Notes under the pieces: generated by a model
Seen by the model: only the letters and a program-made list of their open reading frames with translations
What the model was told of the DNA's origin: nothing
Database searches by the model: none
Program-made: the position numbers and the translations under genes
Shown: positions 44,693 through 53,579 of the stretch, in pieces
Position numbering within the stretch: position 1 is the stretch's first letter
How the letters are laid out: each line of letters begins with the position of its first letter
DNA from: CBDFKU01 sp965248975
GTDB lineage: Bacteria; Chloroflexota; Dehalococcoidia; Lucifugimonadales; JAGWBF01
NCBI GenBank assembly: GCA_965248975.1
Contig: CBDFKU010000019.1
Span: 186,001-250,000 of the forward strand
Direction: 5' to 3'
DNA length: 64,000 bases

Positions 44693-46102
44693 GTGAAGAT
44701 GTACGTAGCCGGCCAGTGGGTGGACAAGCAGCGCAAGGTCAGAGTGAGCAATCCCTACGACGGCTCCGAGATCGACACCGTGCCCCGCGGCGACGCCGGT
44801 GATGTCGACGCCGCCGTCGGCAGCGCGGCATCCGGTGCGGCGGTCATGGCCAAGATGCCGGCCTTCGAGCGCTACACCATCCTGCGAAGGGCGGCGGACA
44901 TGCTGGCCGAGCGGCAGGGGGACCTGGCCAGGACCATCTCGCTGGAAGAGGGAAAGACCCTGGCGGAGGCCACCACGGAGGTATCCAGGGCCGTCCAGAC
45001 CATGACCCTGTCGTCGGAGGAATCCAAGCGCATCCACGGTGAGACGGTGCCCCTGGACGCGGCTCCAGGAGTGACCCAGCCCTTCGGCTTCACGGTGCGG
45101 GTGCCCTGTGGCGTGGTGGCCGCGATAGCTCCCTTCAACTTCCCCCTAAACCTGGTGTGTCACAAGGTGGGTCCTGCCCTGGCCGCCGGCAACTCGGTAA
45201 TCATCAAGCCTGCCAGCGACACGCCCCTGTCGGCCCTCAAGCTCACCGAAATCCTCCTGGAGGCCGGCCTGCCTTCTGAAGCCATCCAGTGTATCACCGG
45301 CCCCGGCGGCGAGATCGGAGACGCTCTCTGCTCCGATCGCCGCGTGCGCAAGATCACGTTCACCGGCAGCCGGGACGTGGGCGAGCACATCTGTCAGATC
45401 GCCGGGCTGAAGAAGGTGACCATGGAGCTGGGCGCCAACTGTCCCCTGGTCATCATGCCCGACGCCGACCTGGGAAAGGTGGCCCAGGCCACGGTGACCA
45501 GCAGCTTCGGCAACGCGGGACAGGTCTGCATCTCCACCCAACGAGTCCTGGTGGATGGGAAGGTCTACGGGGAGTTTCTGGACGTCCTGGCGAGTCAGGT
45601 TGACGGCGTCAGGACCGGGAACCCCCTGGCCGAAGGGGTACAGATGGGCCCGATGATCCGCGAGGACGACGCCATAAGGGTCTCGGACTGGATAAAGGAG
45701 GCGGTGGCCAGCGGTGCCAGGGTCGTCACCGGAGGCGACCGATCCGGCACGATGCACGCTCCGACAGTGGTCGCCGACGTGAAGCCCGAGATGCGCATAT
45801 CCTGCGACGAGCTGTTCGGGCCTGCGGTGGCAGTGACCCGCTTCGATACCGTGGACCAGGCCATCGAGCTGGCCAACGACAGCATCTACGGCCTGAGCGC
45901 CGGCCTGTTCACTCAGAACCTGGACTGGGCCATGAGGTTCGTGAGGGAGGTCCACTCTGGCAACCTGATGATCAACTCCAGCCCCCAGTTCCGTGCCGAT
46001 CTGATGCCCTACGGCGGGCTCAAGGACAGCGGCATGGGCAAGGAAGGCCCCCGATACGCCGTCGAGGAGATGACGGAGCTCAAGATGGTGGCATTCCACT
46101 AG
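44693..46102 (+). CDS. NAD(P)-dependent aldehyde dehydrogenase
   Basis: 469 residues from the GTG at 44693, 7 bases after AAGGAGG and downstream of the predicted transcription start. ALDH superfamily: catalytic Cys279 in GNAGQVCISTQ, general base Glu245 in MELGANCP, cofactor loop FTGSRDVGEH near 223 and IAPFNFPLN near 145-153. Closest in feel to lactaldehyde/non-phosphorylating glyceraldehyde-3-phosphate-type ALDHs; exact substrate unresolved. Its TAG is immediately followed by the GTG of a LuxR-type regulator (no gap), implying co-expression. Confidence 0.93.
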   Translation: MKMYVAGQWVDKQRKVRVSNPYDGSEIDTVPRGDAGDVDAAVGSAASGAAVMAKMPAFERYTILRRAADMLAERQGDLARTISLEEGKTLAEATTEVSRAVQTMTLSSEESKRIHGETVPLDAAPGVTQPFGFTVRVPCGVVAAIAPFNFPLNLVCHKVGPALAAGNSVIIKPASDTPLSALKLTEILLEAGLPSEAIQCITGPGGEIGDALCSDRRVRKITFTGSRDVGEHICQIAGLKKVTMELGANCPLVIMPDADLGKVAQATVTSSFGNAGQVCISTQRVLVDGKVYGEFLDVLASQVDGVRTGNPLAEGVQMGPMIREDDAIRVSDWIKEAVASGARVVTGGDRSGTMHAPTVVADVKPEMRISCDELFGPAVAVTRFDTVDQAIELANDSIYGLSAGLFTQNLDWAMRFVREVHSGNLMINSSPQFRADLMPYGGLKDSGMGKEGPRYAVEEMTELKMVAFH

Positions 46103-46741
46103 GTGTCCCTGGGCGCCGATGACCTGAGGATACTCATCCTCGCCCGCGATCCCCTTGCGCGGGCGGGGATCGCGGCGTTGCTGGTCGGCCGGCCCGGCTA
46201 TTCCGTGGTCGCCCAGGAAGCCGGCGGCCCCGACCTCTCATCCGCCATCGAGGTCTATAGGCCCGACGCCCTGGTATGGGACCTTGGTTGGGAGCCGGCG
46301 CCATCCCTGGAGCACCTGACCGACATTCCCGAAAACGGCCCGCCAGTGGTAGTGCTGCTGCCCGACGGGGACCATGTGGCCGAGGCCTGGGCCGCCGGGG
46401 CCCGGGGATTTCTGTCCCGGGACTCCGAGGCCCTGGACCTTACGGCGACCCTCACGGCGGTCGCCCAAGGGCTGGTTGTCGTCGATCCCAGGCTGGCCGC
46501 CCAGCTCCCGCCGATGCGGGACCGCACCCCCAACTCCCTCACTGAAGAGCTAACTCCCAGGGAGCGGGAGGTCCTGGGCCTGATCGCAGAAGGGCTCCCC
46601 AACAAGTCCATCGCCGACCGGTTGAGTATCAGCGAGCACACCGTCAAGTTCCACGTCAACGCCATTCTGGGCAAGCTGAGCGCCCAGAGCCGCACCGAGG
46701 CGGTAACCAGGGCCACCCGTCTGGGACTCCTGCTGCTCTGA
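46103..46741 (+). CDS. LuxR/NarL-type response regulator with degenerate receiver
   Basis: 212 residues, GTG directly abutting the upstream stop. The C-terminal HTH is well conserved: ELTPREREVLGLIAEGLPNKSIADRLSISEHTVKFHVNAIL (broken here by length limits: residues about 148-190). The N-terminal receiver keeps a candidate phospho-acceptor Asp60 (LVWDLG). It has only one acid in the first loop (LARDPLAR), and the usual Lys is replaced (FLSRDSE), so phosphorylation may be weak or absent. No histidine kinase is nearby. It may control its own operon or the protease genes downstream. Confidence 0.88.
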   Translation: MSLGADDLRILILARDPLARAGIAALLVGRPGYSVVAQEAGGPDLSSAIEVYRPDALVWDLGWEPAPSLEHLTDIPENGPPVVVLLPDGDHVAEAWAAGARGFLSRDSEALDLTATLTAVAQGLVVVDPRLAAQLPPMRDRTPNSLTEELTPREREVLGLIAEGLPNKSIADRLSISEHTVKFHVNAILGKLSAQSRTEAVTRATRLGLLLL

Positions 46742-46742
46742 T

Positions 46743-46819
46743 GGTTCAACGGCCTCACCATGAGCGTGGCTTAAAAAGATCGCTGAACGGGATTTCCAAA
46801 AGGCCGAGCTTGTCGAAGG
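46743..46819. repeat. REP-like element, family B copy 1
   Basis: 46743-46766 matches the right arm of the element at 52345-52368 at 20 of 24 bases, and 46803-46819 (GCCGAGCTTGTCGAAGG) resembles its left arm. Order and orientation of the arms differ from copy 2. Located between the regulator and the protease genes. Confidence 0.5.
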
Positions 46820-46966
46820 TGCGCCCGGCGTTGGCTCCCAAACCGGTCCTCGCATCCTAGCCGTTTTTCCAGGTCCTTCCCCATCTCTTGGCTAGTGTCC
46901 GGGCATCCTCCCGCCCTTAGAGTATATATAAGAGGTTTTCCTCGAACATCGCAGGAGGTACATATC

Positions 46967-47863
46967 ATGACAGAAGTCTTATCGAATCTTTCCGATGGCC
47001 TGGCGGAAGCGGTCGAGATAGCGGGGCCAGGCATCGTGCGGGTGGAGGGCCGGAAGCGTTTGCCGGCCAGCGGTGTCGTCTGGTCAGCCGACGGCGTCAT
47101 CGTAACCGCCCACCACGTCGTGGAGCAGGACACGGAGATTAGCGTCGGCCTGCACGACGGACGGGTAGTCCCCGCCACCCTGGTGGGCCGGGACCCAACC
47201 ACCGACCTGGCGGTGCTGCGAGCCCAGGCCGACGGGCTGACCCCGCACACCTGGGCCGAGCCCGAAGGGGTAAGGGTGGGGCATCTGGCCCTGGCCATCG
47301 GCAGGCCCGGCCAGAGCACGCGGGCCACCCTGGGCATCGTCAGCGCCCTGGGACCGGGCTGGCACACCCCGGCGGGAGGTCGTCTGGACAGCTACCTGCA
47401 GACCGACATCGTAATGTACCCCGGGTTCTCCGGGGGCCCGCTGGTGAACGCCCGAGGCCGCTTCCTGGGGGTCAACACCTCTGCGCTGGTCCGGGGCGTC
47501 TCCATAGCGATCCCGGCCCCGACCCTGCGCCGCGTGGTAGAGTCGCTGCTTTCCCACGGCCGGATACGCCGGGGCTATCTCGGCGTGGGTAGCCAGCCTG
47601 TCCGCCTGCCGTCGAGCCTGGCCCAGCAGCTGAACCAGGAGACGGGGTTGCTCCTGGTTTCGGTGGCACCGGGAAGTCCGGCTGAAGAGCACGGCCTGCT
47701 GATGGGGGACACCATCGTTTCCCTGGAGGGACAACCGGTCCGCCACGTGGATGACTTGCTGGCTCTACTCGGCGGCGACCGCATAGGTGAGGCGCCGTCG
47801 GTCCGGATCGTACGGGCCGGGCAGGTCCAGGAGGTCAAAGTAACCGTCGGGGAGCGTAGCTGA
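46967..47863 (+). CDS. Trypsin-like (S1C/HtrA-type) serine protease with PDZ domain, no signal peptide
   Basis: 298 residues from the ATG at 46967 (AGGAGG 8 bases upstream). Catalytic triad visible: His50 (TAHHVV), Asp80 (TTDLAVL) and Ser155 (PGFSGGPLVN). One PDZ-like domain follows from about residue 200 (GYLGVGSQPVRLP, LLLVSVAPGSPAEEHGLLMGD). Unlike DegP/DegS it has no signal peptide or membrane helix, so it should be cytoplasmic unless exported otherwise. First of a tandem set of three related genes; the next starts inside its stop codon (TGATG). Confidence 0.88.
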   Translation: MTEVLSNLSDGLAEAVEIAGPGIVRVEGRKRLPASGVVWSADGVIVTAHHVVEQDTEISVGLHDGRVVPATLVGRDPTTDLAVLRAQADGLTPHTWAEPEGVRVGHLALAIGRPGQSTRATLGIVSALGPGWHTPAGGRLDSYLQTDIVMYPGFSGGPLVNARGRFLGVNTSALVRGVSIAIPAPTLRRVVESLLSHGRIRRGYLGVGSQPVRLPSSLAQQLNQETGLLLVSVAPGSPAEEHGLLMGDTIVSLEGQPVRHVDDLLALLGGDRIGEAPSVRIVRAGQVQEVKVTVGERS

Positions 47864-48480
47864 TGGAAGCCCTAATATCTACACCGCTGCAAGGACTGGA
47901 CGATGAGATGGCCGCCGTCGTGGAAACCGCAAGGCAAAGCCTGGTGCGGGTCCATAACGATAGGGGTCTGGCCGGGGCCGGTACCATCTGGCACCCCGAC
48001 GGCTTGATAGTCACCAACGCCCACGTGGTCCGGCACAGCCCGCTGCAGGTCACGCTGCCCGACGGGGCCGCTTTGCCCGCCCAACTCCTAGCCCAGGACA
48101 CGCAGCGCGATCTGGCGGCGCTGTCCGTCGACGCCTCTGACCTGACTGCCATGAGCCTGGGCGAGTCCCGGCAGCTGCGGCCGGGCCAGTGGGTGCTGGC
48201 CGTGGGCAACCCCTGGGGCGTGGTGGGCGCAGTCACTGCCGGTGTGGTCGTCGGGACCGGTCCGGCGGAGCAGAGCGGCTCGCACCCTCAGGGGGATTGG
48301 GTGGTAGTGAACCTGCGACTGAGGCCCGGATACTCCGGGGGACCGCTCCTGGACATCCAGGGCAACCTTGTGGGCATCAATACGATGATGACCGGCCCGG
48401 GCGTGGGGCTGGCGGTCCCTGTTCATGCAGCCAAGCACTTCCTCCAAGAAGCCCTGGGCACCCGGAAGGTGGCAGCCTGA
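47863..48480 (+). CDS. Trypsin-like (S1C) serine protease without PDZ domain
   Basis: 205 residues; ATG overlaps the previous stop. Triad His54 (TNAHVV), Asp83 (QRDLAAL), Ser158 (RPGYSGGPLLD). A protease domain only: no PDZ, no signal peptide, no anchor. Shares the same ancestry as the gene before it, indicating tandem duplication with loss or gain of PDZ. Coupled translation suggests the two proteins are made in equal amounts and may act together. Confidence 0.88.
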   Translation: MEALISTPLQGLDDEMAAVVETARQSLVRVHNDRGLAGAGTIWHPDGLIVTNAHVVRHSPLQVTLPDGAALPAQLLAQDTQRDLAALSVDASDLTAMSLGESRQLRPGQWVLAVGNPWGVVGAVTAGVVVGTGPAEQSGSHPQGDWVVVNLRLRPGYSGGPLLDIQGNLVGINTMMTGPGVGLAVPVHAAKHFLQEALGTRKVAA

Positions 48481-48482
48481 AC

Positions 48483-48764
48483 ATGGCCGAGGCGCCCATC
48501 GACCTGGACGCATACTCCCGGCATATCGTCAGCGTGGTCGAAGCGGTCGGCCCGGCGGTGGTCGGTATCCACAGCCGCCGCGGCCGGCGGAACCGCCAGC
48601 AGGGCGGTGGCTCGGGGATTATCTTTCCCACTCTCGGCATAGACAGCATCCACAAGATCCTGACGCCGGGCCTTGTGGGGCGAAGGACGGACATTCTCCT
48701 GCTCCGTAAACATCGCCTCGTAAACGCCATCGTCGAGCCCGCGGACGCCCTTCCCCCGACGTAA
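48483..48764 (+). pseudogene. Remnant of a third S1C protease (N-terminus only)
   Basis: 93 residues, ATG two bases after the previous stop. Residues 1-48 (YSRHIVSVVEAVGPAVVGI, QQGGGSGIIF) look like the start of an HtrA-type protease up to the strand before the catalytic His. The rest is unrelated and no triad residue remains. No other frame continues the protease, so a deletion or rearrangement is likelier than a simple frameshift. It might still be translated. Confidence 0.65.
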
Positions 48765-48771
48765 CAACGAG

Positions 48772-48814
48772 AACGGCCACGGCCGTTGACGTCAGGCCAG
48801 TCTCAAACTACACT
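48772..48814 (+). promoter_or_regulatory. Promoter of the LLM oxidoreductase gene with overlapping inverted repeat
   Basis: TTGACG (48786-48791), 17 bases, TACACT (48809-48814). A perfect 7-bp inverted repeat AACGGCC-AC-GGCCGTT (48772-48787) ends inside the -35 box, a plausible operator. Confidence 0.5.
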
Positions 48815-48910
48815 GGGACTGCCATACCCGGAACCGAACGACGTTGGTTCTTTATCTATATGGCGTCGTTCGACCACACCGTGTCTATCTGATATCCAGG
48901 AGGAAGAGCC

Positions 48911-49918
48911 ATGGCCCAGATCGGTATTTTGCTGCGAAGTTTCTATCCCATCCAGCTCTCCATCGAGCTGGTGCAAGAGGCCGAACGCCGTGGGTTCCAC
49001 AGCGTATGGATAACTGAGGGCGTGGACAAAGACGCCTACACTCAGCTGGCGGTGTGGGCAACGAAAACCCAGCGCATCCTGATGGGCCCCGCCATCACCC
49101 CCGTCTATACCCGCACGCCGGTGATGGCCGGAATGACCATGCTTAGTCTGGCGGAGATATCCGGGGAACGAGCGATCCTGGGCATAGGCACCGGCCATCC
49201 CAACGGCGTAGAAGGGGGCCATGGCCTCAAGCTGGAGCGCCCCATGGACTGGATGCGGGAGTACACGGAGGTGGTGCGCCTGGTTACCCAGAAGCGGCAG
49301 TTCAGCTACAAGGGCCAGATCTTCAACATCCCCAACTACAACGCCAATACCCGCGAAAGCTTCGAGACCGTCCCCCTCAAGGCACCCATTTACCTGGCCG
49401 CACTGCGCTCGGGGATGGCCAGGCTGGCGGGAGAAGTAGGCGACGGCGTGCTGATGAACATGGCCACGCCCGAGCACACCAGGAAAGCCCGGGATGCCTT
49501 CCAGGAGGGGGCCAGGTCGGCGGGCCGGGATCCCGCGCAGCTAACTTTCGCCTCGCTGGTGAACGCATCGGTGTCGTCGGACGGAGATTCCTCCGCGGAG
49601 GCGATACGCGACTGGGTGGCGCGATACCCCACGCTGATGCCCTTCTACCGACGGCTCCTGCGTGATAGCGGGTTCGCCAAGGAGATGGAAGCCATTGCTC
49701 CAGAGGTGGCCACCCGGGACGTGGCGGCCGCTGCCAAGAAGATTCCCGACGAGATGCTGGGAGCACTGGGGGCCTTCGGGACGGCCCAGCAGGCCCGTGA
49801 GGGATTGAAACCCTTCGAAGCGACGGGCGCCGACCTCCTCGTGCTGCACCCCCCACCCCTGGGTAACGACACCGGCCAATCCGTCGCCGACCTGATCAGC
49901 GCCTTCGCCCAGAAGTAA
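48911..49918 (+). CDS. LLM class flavin-dependent oxidoreductase
   Basis: 335 residues; CAGGAGGAAG ribosome-binding site. Bacterial luciferase-like TIM barrel. Typical elements: FYPIQLSIELVQEAERRGFHSVWITE, ILMGPAITPVYTRTPVMAG, ISGERAILGIGTGHPNG (near 80-95) and the C-terminal GLKPFEATGADLLVLHPP. Members use reduced FMN or coenzyme F420; the phrases here resemble the F420-type methylene-H4MPT reductase-like branch, but the cofactor cannot be fixed. Convergent with pyrD. Confidence 0.88.
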   Translation: MAQIGILLRSFYPIQLSIELVQEAERRGFHSVWITEGVDKDAYTQLAVWATKTQRILMGPAITPVYTRTPVMAGMTMLSLAEISGERAILGIGTGHPNGVEGGHGLKLERPMDWMREYTEVVRLVTQKRQFSYKGQIFNIPNYNANTRESFETVPLKAPIYLAALRSGMARLAGEVGDGVLMNMATPEHTRKARDAFQEGARSAGRDPAQLTFASLVNASVSSDGDSSAEAIRDWVARYPTLMPFYRRLLRDSGFAKEMEAIAPEVATRDVAAAAKKIPDEMLGALGAFGTAQQAREGLKPFEATGADLLVLHPPPLGNDTGQSVADLISAFAQK

Positions 49919-49933
49919 CGGACCGGGCGTATC

Positions 49934-50977
49934 CTATACCGGCCCCTCCATGGAGGGTGCCGGGATAGCTCTGGCGGAGGGTATGCCCTCTTCCTTCATC
50001 AGCCGCAGCAGGCGTAGGTTTATTTTCCGAGCCACCGCCGGTCCCTGGTACACGAATCCGGTGTATAGCTGGACCGTGTTGGCGCCGGCCTTGAGCGCCG
50101 CCAGGGCGTCCTTGCCCGTGAATATCCCCCCGCAGGCGTTGATGGCCAGACCAGGCCCCACATGCCTGCGGATCTCCTCCACGATCCTCAACATGTGGGG
50201 GAACAGGGGCCGGCCGCTGAGTCCACCCTTGCCAACGGCGAGGCGTGGGTCATCGCGGGGCCAGGTGTTGACGGCGGTGACCCCCACGACCGAGTGGCCC
50301 ACGGCTACGTCCAGTAGCTCCATCACCCGGTCCCTTTGGGTGTCGTCAAAATAGGGCGGCAGTTTGATGAACAGGGGCTTCTCACCAAGCGGCGCCAGCG
50401 CCGCCAGCAACTCGTTCAGCCTCTCCGGCTCTTGATACACCCTGATACCTTCGGTGTTGGGGGAGCTTATGTTAAGCTCAACCCCGGATACCAGGGGCTG
50501 GACCGCCCTGTAGCATTCAACGAACTCGTCCAGGGAAAGGCCGGAGACGCTGGCGATCAGGGGCGTCTTGACGCCGTCGGCGCATCGGAGGTTGGCCAGG
50601 ACTCGCTCCAGGCCCCGGCTTGGAAAGCCCAGGGAGTTCACCAGGGCACCCTCGGCAGGGTTGCGCACGAGACGGGGCCTGGGGTTGCCTTTTCGAGGGT
50701 CCAGGACCACCGTGCCGATGACGATGTATCCGAACCCCAGCCCCGCCAGGTCGGCGATCATCCGGGCATCTTTATCGTATCCCGCCGCCAAACCCACGGG
50801 GTTGGGCAGCGCGATCCCTCCGGTTTCGGTGTGGAGCCTGTTGTCCTTGACCTGAAGGAAAGGACGAACCGCTGCCCAGAAGGGTGTCAAAGCCAGCGCG
50901 GCCTCCGCCAGCTTCTGGGCCGTCTCTGGAGGCAACCTGAACAGCAGGGGACGAACGATGCTCGTGTAGAGGCCCAC
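49934..50977 (-). CDS. pyrD: Dihydroorotate dehydrogenase (quinone), class 2
   Basis: 347 residues from a GTG at 50977. Oxidises dihydroorotate to orotate with FMN and a membrane quinone in pyrimidine synthesis. The N-terminal amphipathic helices (LYTSIVRPLLFRLPPETAQKLAE) are the class 2 membrane-binding part. NPVGLAAGYDKDA, ELNISSPNT with the class 2 catalytic Ser, KLPPYFDD, and ACGGIFTGKDALAALKAGA (FMN phosphate) follow. Not with other pyr genes. Confidence 0.95.
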   Translation of the reverse strand: MGLYTSIVRPLLFRLPPETAQKLAEAALALTPFWAAVRPFLQVKDNRLHTETGGIALPNPVGLAAGYDKDARMIADLAGLGFGYIVIGTVVLDPRKGNPRPRLVRNPAEGALVNSLGFPSRGLERVLANLRCADGVKTPLIASVSGLSLDEFVECYRAVQPLVSGVELNISSPNTEGIRVYQEPERLNELLAALAPLGEKPLFIKLPPYFDDTQRDRVMELLDVAVGHSVVGVTAVNTWPRDDPRLAVGKGGLSGRPLFPHMLRIVEEIRRHVGPGLAINACGGIFTGKDALAALKAGANTVQLYTGFVYQGPAVARKINLRLLRLMKEEGIPSARAIPAPSMEGPV

Positions 50978-51031
50978 TGATCTCCCGAGGCTGGACGTCA
51001 GTATGGGATGCGCAAGGCTCCGAGGACTGCT

Positions 51032-51397
51032 TTACCTGCGCGTCATGAGCTCCAGGACGTGCCCGTTGGGGTCCTTGAAATAGAAGCCCCTGCCTTCGTT
51101 GCGCGAGTTGATCTGCATGTCCTCGAGGCTGAAGGGCCCGCTTCCGTAGGGGATGTCCTCGCCCTTGATGCGGCCGAAGATGGCGTCGAAGACGTTGTCA
51201 CTGACGTGGAAGGCGTAGTGATGGCTCTCGAAGTGGTCGCTGTTGTCGAAATCCAGGGTGAGGGCGTCGTTCACCTTTACCGGGGCGAAGTGGCCCGCTG
51301 GGCCTTCGTAGGTCAGTCCATAAATCCGGGCGAAAAACCTTGCCGACTCCTCTTTATCGTGGGCGGGGACTATCGTGTGGTCGAGGACGATGGACAT
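51032..51397 (-). CDS. VOC family (glyoxalase/dioxygenase-fold) protein
   Basis: 121 residues from the second ATG (51397), spaced 6 bases from AGGTG; a first ATG lies at 51409. Single-module vicinal oxygen chelate fold: LDHTIVPAHDKEESARFFARIYGL at the start and GRGFYFKDPNGHVLELM at the end, with metal-ligand-like His4/6 and Glu near the C-terminus. Function unassigned; 24 bases after an alpha/beta hydrolase in the same direction. Confidence 0.85.
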   Translation of the reverse strand: MSIVLDHTIVPAHDKEESARFFARIYGLTYEGPAGHFAPVKVNDALTLDFDNSDHFESHHYAFHVSDNVFDAIFGRIKGEDIPYGSGPFSLEDMQINSRNEGRGFYFKDPNGHVLELMTRR

Positions 51398-51421
51398 AGA
51401 CACCTCCATTGTCTTAGAGCT

Positions 51422-52231
51422 CTACCTCAGGTATCCCGTCCGCCCAAGGAAGGCAAGGACGTCACTGGAGAACTCCTCCGGATGGCGCGCCGGGTACTGG
51501 CCGTAGGGGATGTCGATCACCTTCGCTTCGCCCTTGGGCGTGAGCTCCACTGCTGCCTCGTTCTTGCTCCGGAGGATGTCTCCCTCGGTGACCAGGTACA
51601 GCGTAGGACACGGCACCTGAGGCATCACCCGTTCCGCGTCGAAGGTGAAGGCCGCCCGATAGGCCCAGGGATAGCGCTTCCCCGCCCTGAGGAACTCCGT
51701 GGTTGCCAGATGGAGCAGCTCCGCCGGCGTGTCCTTACCCCAGATGCGCTGGTACCGGGCCCACAGCCAGGAAAGGTGGCCTCCGTCGGGGTCGGGCTCG
51801 AAGGGCTCCAGATAGCTCTCCAGATACCAGGGGCGCTCTTCGTCGCTGAAGATACAAGCCCCCAGGACCACCAGGGCCGGTACACGGCGGTCGCCCAGGT
51901 CTACTGCCAGCTGGGTGGCGAGGGCGCCGCCGGTGTGGTGCCCGACCAGAGCGACCCGGTCCAGGCCCAGAGCGTCAAGGAAGAGGGCCATACGCTGGGA
52001 GTAGCCGTCTATGGGCATGGGTTCTGGAGGCGGCGTTGAGCCGCCGTATCCGGGGGTGTCGGGAGCGATGGCCCGAACGCTGCGTCCCAGCACCAACAGG
52101 GCGTCCTCATAGATCCTGCCCGAGATGGGGCTCTCATGAAACAAGACCACCGGAGGACCCGAACCCGCCTCGCGGTAGTGGACCTGGCCTAAGGGCGTTT
52201 CGGCGTATGCGCATCGAATCTGGGGGTCCAT
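51422..52231 (-). CDS. Alpha/beta hydrolase-fold protein with His at the nucleophile elbow
   Basis: 269 residues. Fold landmarks: HYREAGSGPPVVLFHESP (oxyanion strand), APDTPGYGGS, FLDALGLDRVALVGHHTGG. In the elbow Sm-x-Nu-x-Sm the sequence is Gly97-His98-His99-Thr100-Gly101, so His99 is where Ser, Asp or Cys is expected. Near the end, where GGH supplies the catalytic His, it reads PYGQYPARHPEEF, with Gln245 instead. The same features occur in the proteins at 54487 and 58289. Not a standard hydrolase; it could be a lyase, a cofactor-free catalyst or a binding protein. Followed by a VOC protein. Confidence 0.85.
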   Translation of the reverse strand: MDPQIRCAYAETPLGQVHYREAGSGPPVVLFHESPISGRIYEDALLVLGRSVRAIAPDTPGYGGSTPPPEPMPIDGYSQRMALFLDALGLDRVALVGHHTGGALATQLAVDLGDRRVPALVVLGACIFSDEERPWYLESYLEPFEPDPDGGHLSWLWARYQRIWGKDTPAELLHLATTEFLRAGKRYPWAYRAAFTFDAERVMPQVPCPTLYLVTEGDILRSKNEAAVELTPKGEAKVIDIPYGQYPARHPEEFSSDVLAFLGRTGYLR

Positions 52232-52309
52232 GATATCCTCTAATCCCTACTTTCCTTGGCCTCTAATCCTGGGCACGAGCAGCGGCTACAGGTTTGCTTG
52301 AGGTCCCCG

Positions 52310-52368
52310 CGCTCGTCCTGAGCCCGTCGAAGGACTACGGTTATGGTTCGACAGGCTCACTATGAGCG
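52310..52368. repeat. REP-like inverted repeat, family B copy 2
   Basis: Two 24-base arms (52310-52333 and 52345-52368) are imperfect reverse complements, about 18 of 24 matching, around an 11-base loop. The core words are GAGCCCGTCGAAGG and GGTTCGACAGGCTC. A related copy sits at 46743-46819. Intergenic between an alpha/beta hydrolase and an LLM gene. Confidence 0.6.
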
Positions 52369-52408
52369 AGTGTCGCCACCGACCGTGCACACGCAAAGGT
52401 CCCTTGAT

Positions 52409-53506
52409 CTACCCGCGCTGGGCCGGGGCAGGCACTTCCTTGAAGTGGGGCATCACCTTGGTGGCGAACAGCTCCATAGAGCGTATGACTTTTTCGTGGG
52501 GCAGGCCGGGGAAGCCGTAGGACCCGAAGATGTGGTTGATCCCCGCTTCTTGCACGGTCTTAAGGCGCTCGATGACAACGTCCGGGGTGCCCCGTAACGG
52601 CGGGAGCCCGGCGTGGCCGGGGTCGTCGCGGCGGTCCCGGTTCTCCTGCCGGTTGGCCCAGTGCTCGTAGCCTTTGGGCAGGTTGCCGTCTTTGTCGGTG
52701 GGCATGCCGATGAGGTTCCCCGTGGTGCCGACGGAGCGCAGCATCTTCGAGGTGAAATCCTCCAAGCCTATCGGGTCCCTCTCGGCCTCTTCCATAGTAG
52801 GCGCCACGTAGACGGCCTTGGACACCGGCGGATCCAGGTGGGCGTGCTCGTGGCCGAACTCCTCCATCTTCTGGCGCCAGAGTCGCATTACCTGGGGAGC
52901 ATGGCCCATGATGTCGGTGGGGCCTCCCACCATCACCTGGATCTTCCGACGGGCCGCGAACTCCACCGTAGCCGGCGTGGTGCTTACCGCTATGTACAGC
53001 GGCGGGTGGGGCGTCTGTACCGGCTTGGGGATCACCCAGACGTCATTGATATCGTAGTGTTTGCCGTGATAGGTCAGGTTTCCATCGGTCCAGGCTGCGG
53101 TGATAATGTCTACGCACTCCTGGAACCTCTCTCGGCTCTCCTCAATGTTGACTCCGAGCCCCTCGAACTCCTGGCGCTGATAGCCGGCCCCTATGCCCAG
53201 ATTTATGCGGCCGCCGCTTATGACATCTAGCATGGCCACCTCTTCGGCCACCAGGACCGGGCTGTGGATGGGCAGGACGATCACCGCGGAGCCGATGCGT
53301 ACCCGTTTGGTGCGGGCGGCCACGGCGCCCATGAAGGAGAATATCCCCGAGAGCAGCCCGTGGCGGGAGAAGCGGTGCTCTCCCAGCCAAACCTCGTCGA
53401 AGCCCAGCTCATCGGCCAACTCGATCTGCTCCAGAGACTCCCGCAGGACCTGGTCCGACGTACGGCTCTCGTGCCAGGGTGCGATGGTGAAATAGCCGAA
53501 CTTCAT
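52409..53506 (-). CDS. LLM class flavin-dependent oxidoreductase (alkanal monooxygenase-like)
   Basis: 365 residues from the ATG at 53506 preceded by GGAGGTG; the frame extends upstream to 53602 without a ribosome-binding site. Luciferase-like: KFGYFTIAPWHE at the start, LADELGFDEVWLGEHRFSRHG (near 28-48), RTKRVRIGSAVIVLPIHSPVLVAEEVAMLDVISGGRINLGIGAGY (conserved core, residues about 65-110). Likely FMN-dependent oxygenation or oxidation of an unknown substrate. Own promoter. Confidence 0.9.
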   Translation of the reverse strand: MKFGYFTIAPWHESRTSDQVLRESLEQIELADELGFDEVWLGEHRFSRHGLLSGIFSFMGAVAARTKRVRIGSAVIVLPIHSPVLVAEEVAMLDVISGGRINLGIGAGYQRQEFEGLGVNIEESRERFQECVDIITAAWTDGNLTYHGKHYDINDVWVIPKPVQTPHPPLYIAVSTTPATVEFAARRKIQVMVGGPTDIMGHAPQVMRLWRQKMEEFGHEHAHLDPPVSKAVYVAPTMEEAERDPIGLEDFTSKMLRSVGTTGNLIGMPTDKDGNLPKGYEHWANRQENRDRRDDPGHAGLPPLRGTPDVVIERLKTVQEAGINHIFGSYGFPGLPHEKVIRSMELFATKVMPHFKEVPAPAQRG

Positions 53507-53531
53507 GGGGCACCTCCTACTACGCCCGTCT

Positions 53532-53561
53532 ATTATACCTGGAGGGGGTCGAGAGCCGCAA
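53532..53561 (-). promoter_or_regulatory. Candidate promoter of the LLM gene
   Basis: Perfect TATAAT (53532-53537, minus strand) with a weak TTGCGG (53556-53561) 18 bases upstream. Confidence 0.4.
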
Positions 53562-53579
53562 CGAAGGCGGAAATCTGCC

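Noticed and set aside
46921..46930. TATATATA as the -10 of a protease promoter
   Set aside because: No acceptable -35 at 16-18 bases; the nearest TTGGCT is 29 bases away.
48423..48767. 114-codon minus-strand frame over the third protease remnant
   Set aside because: Some segments look protein-like (residues 1-50), hinting at a fragment of a deleted gene, but I recognise no family and it overlaps coding sequence.
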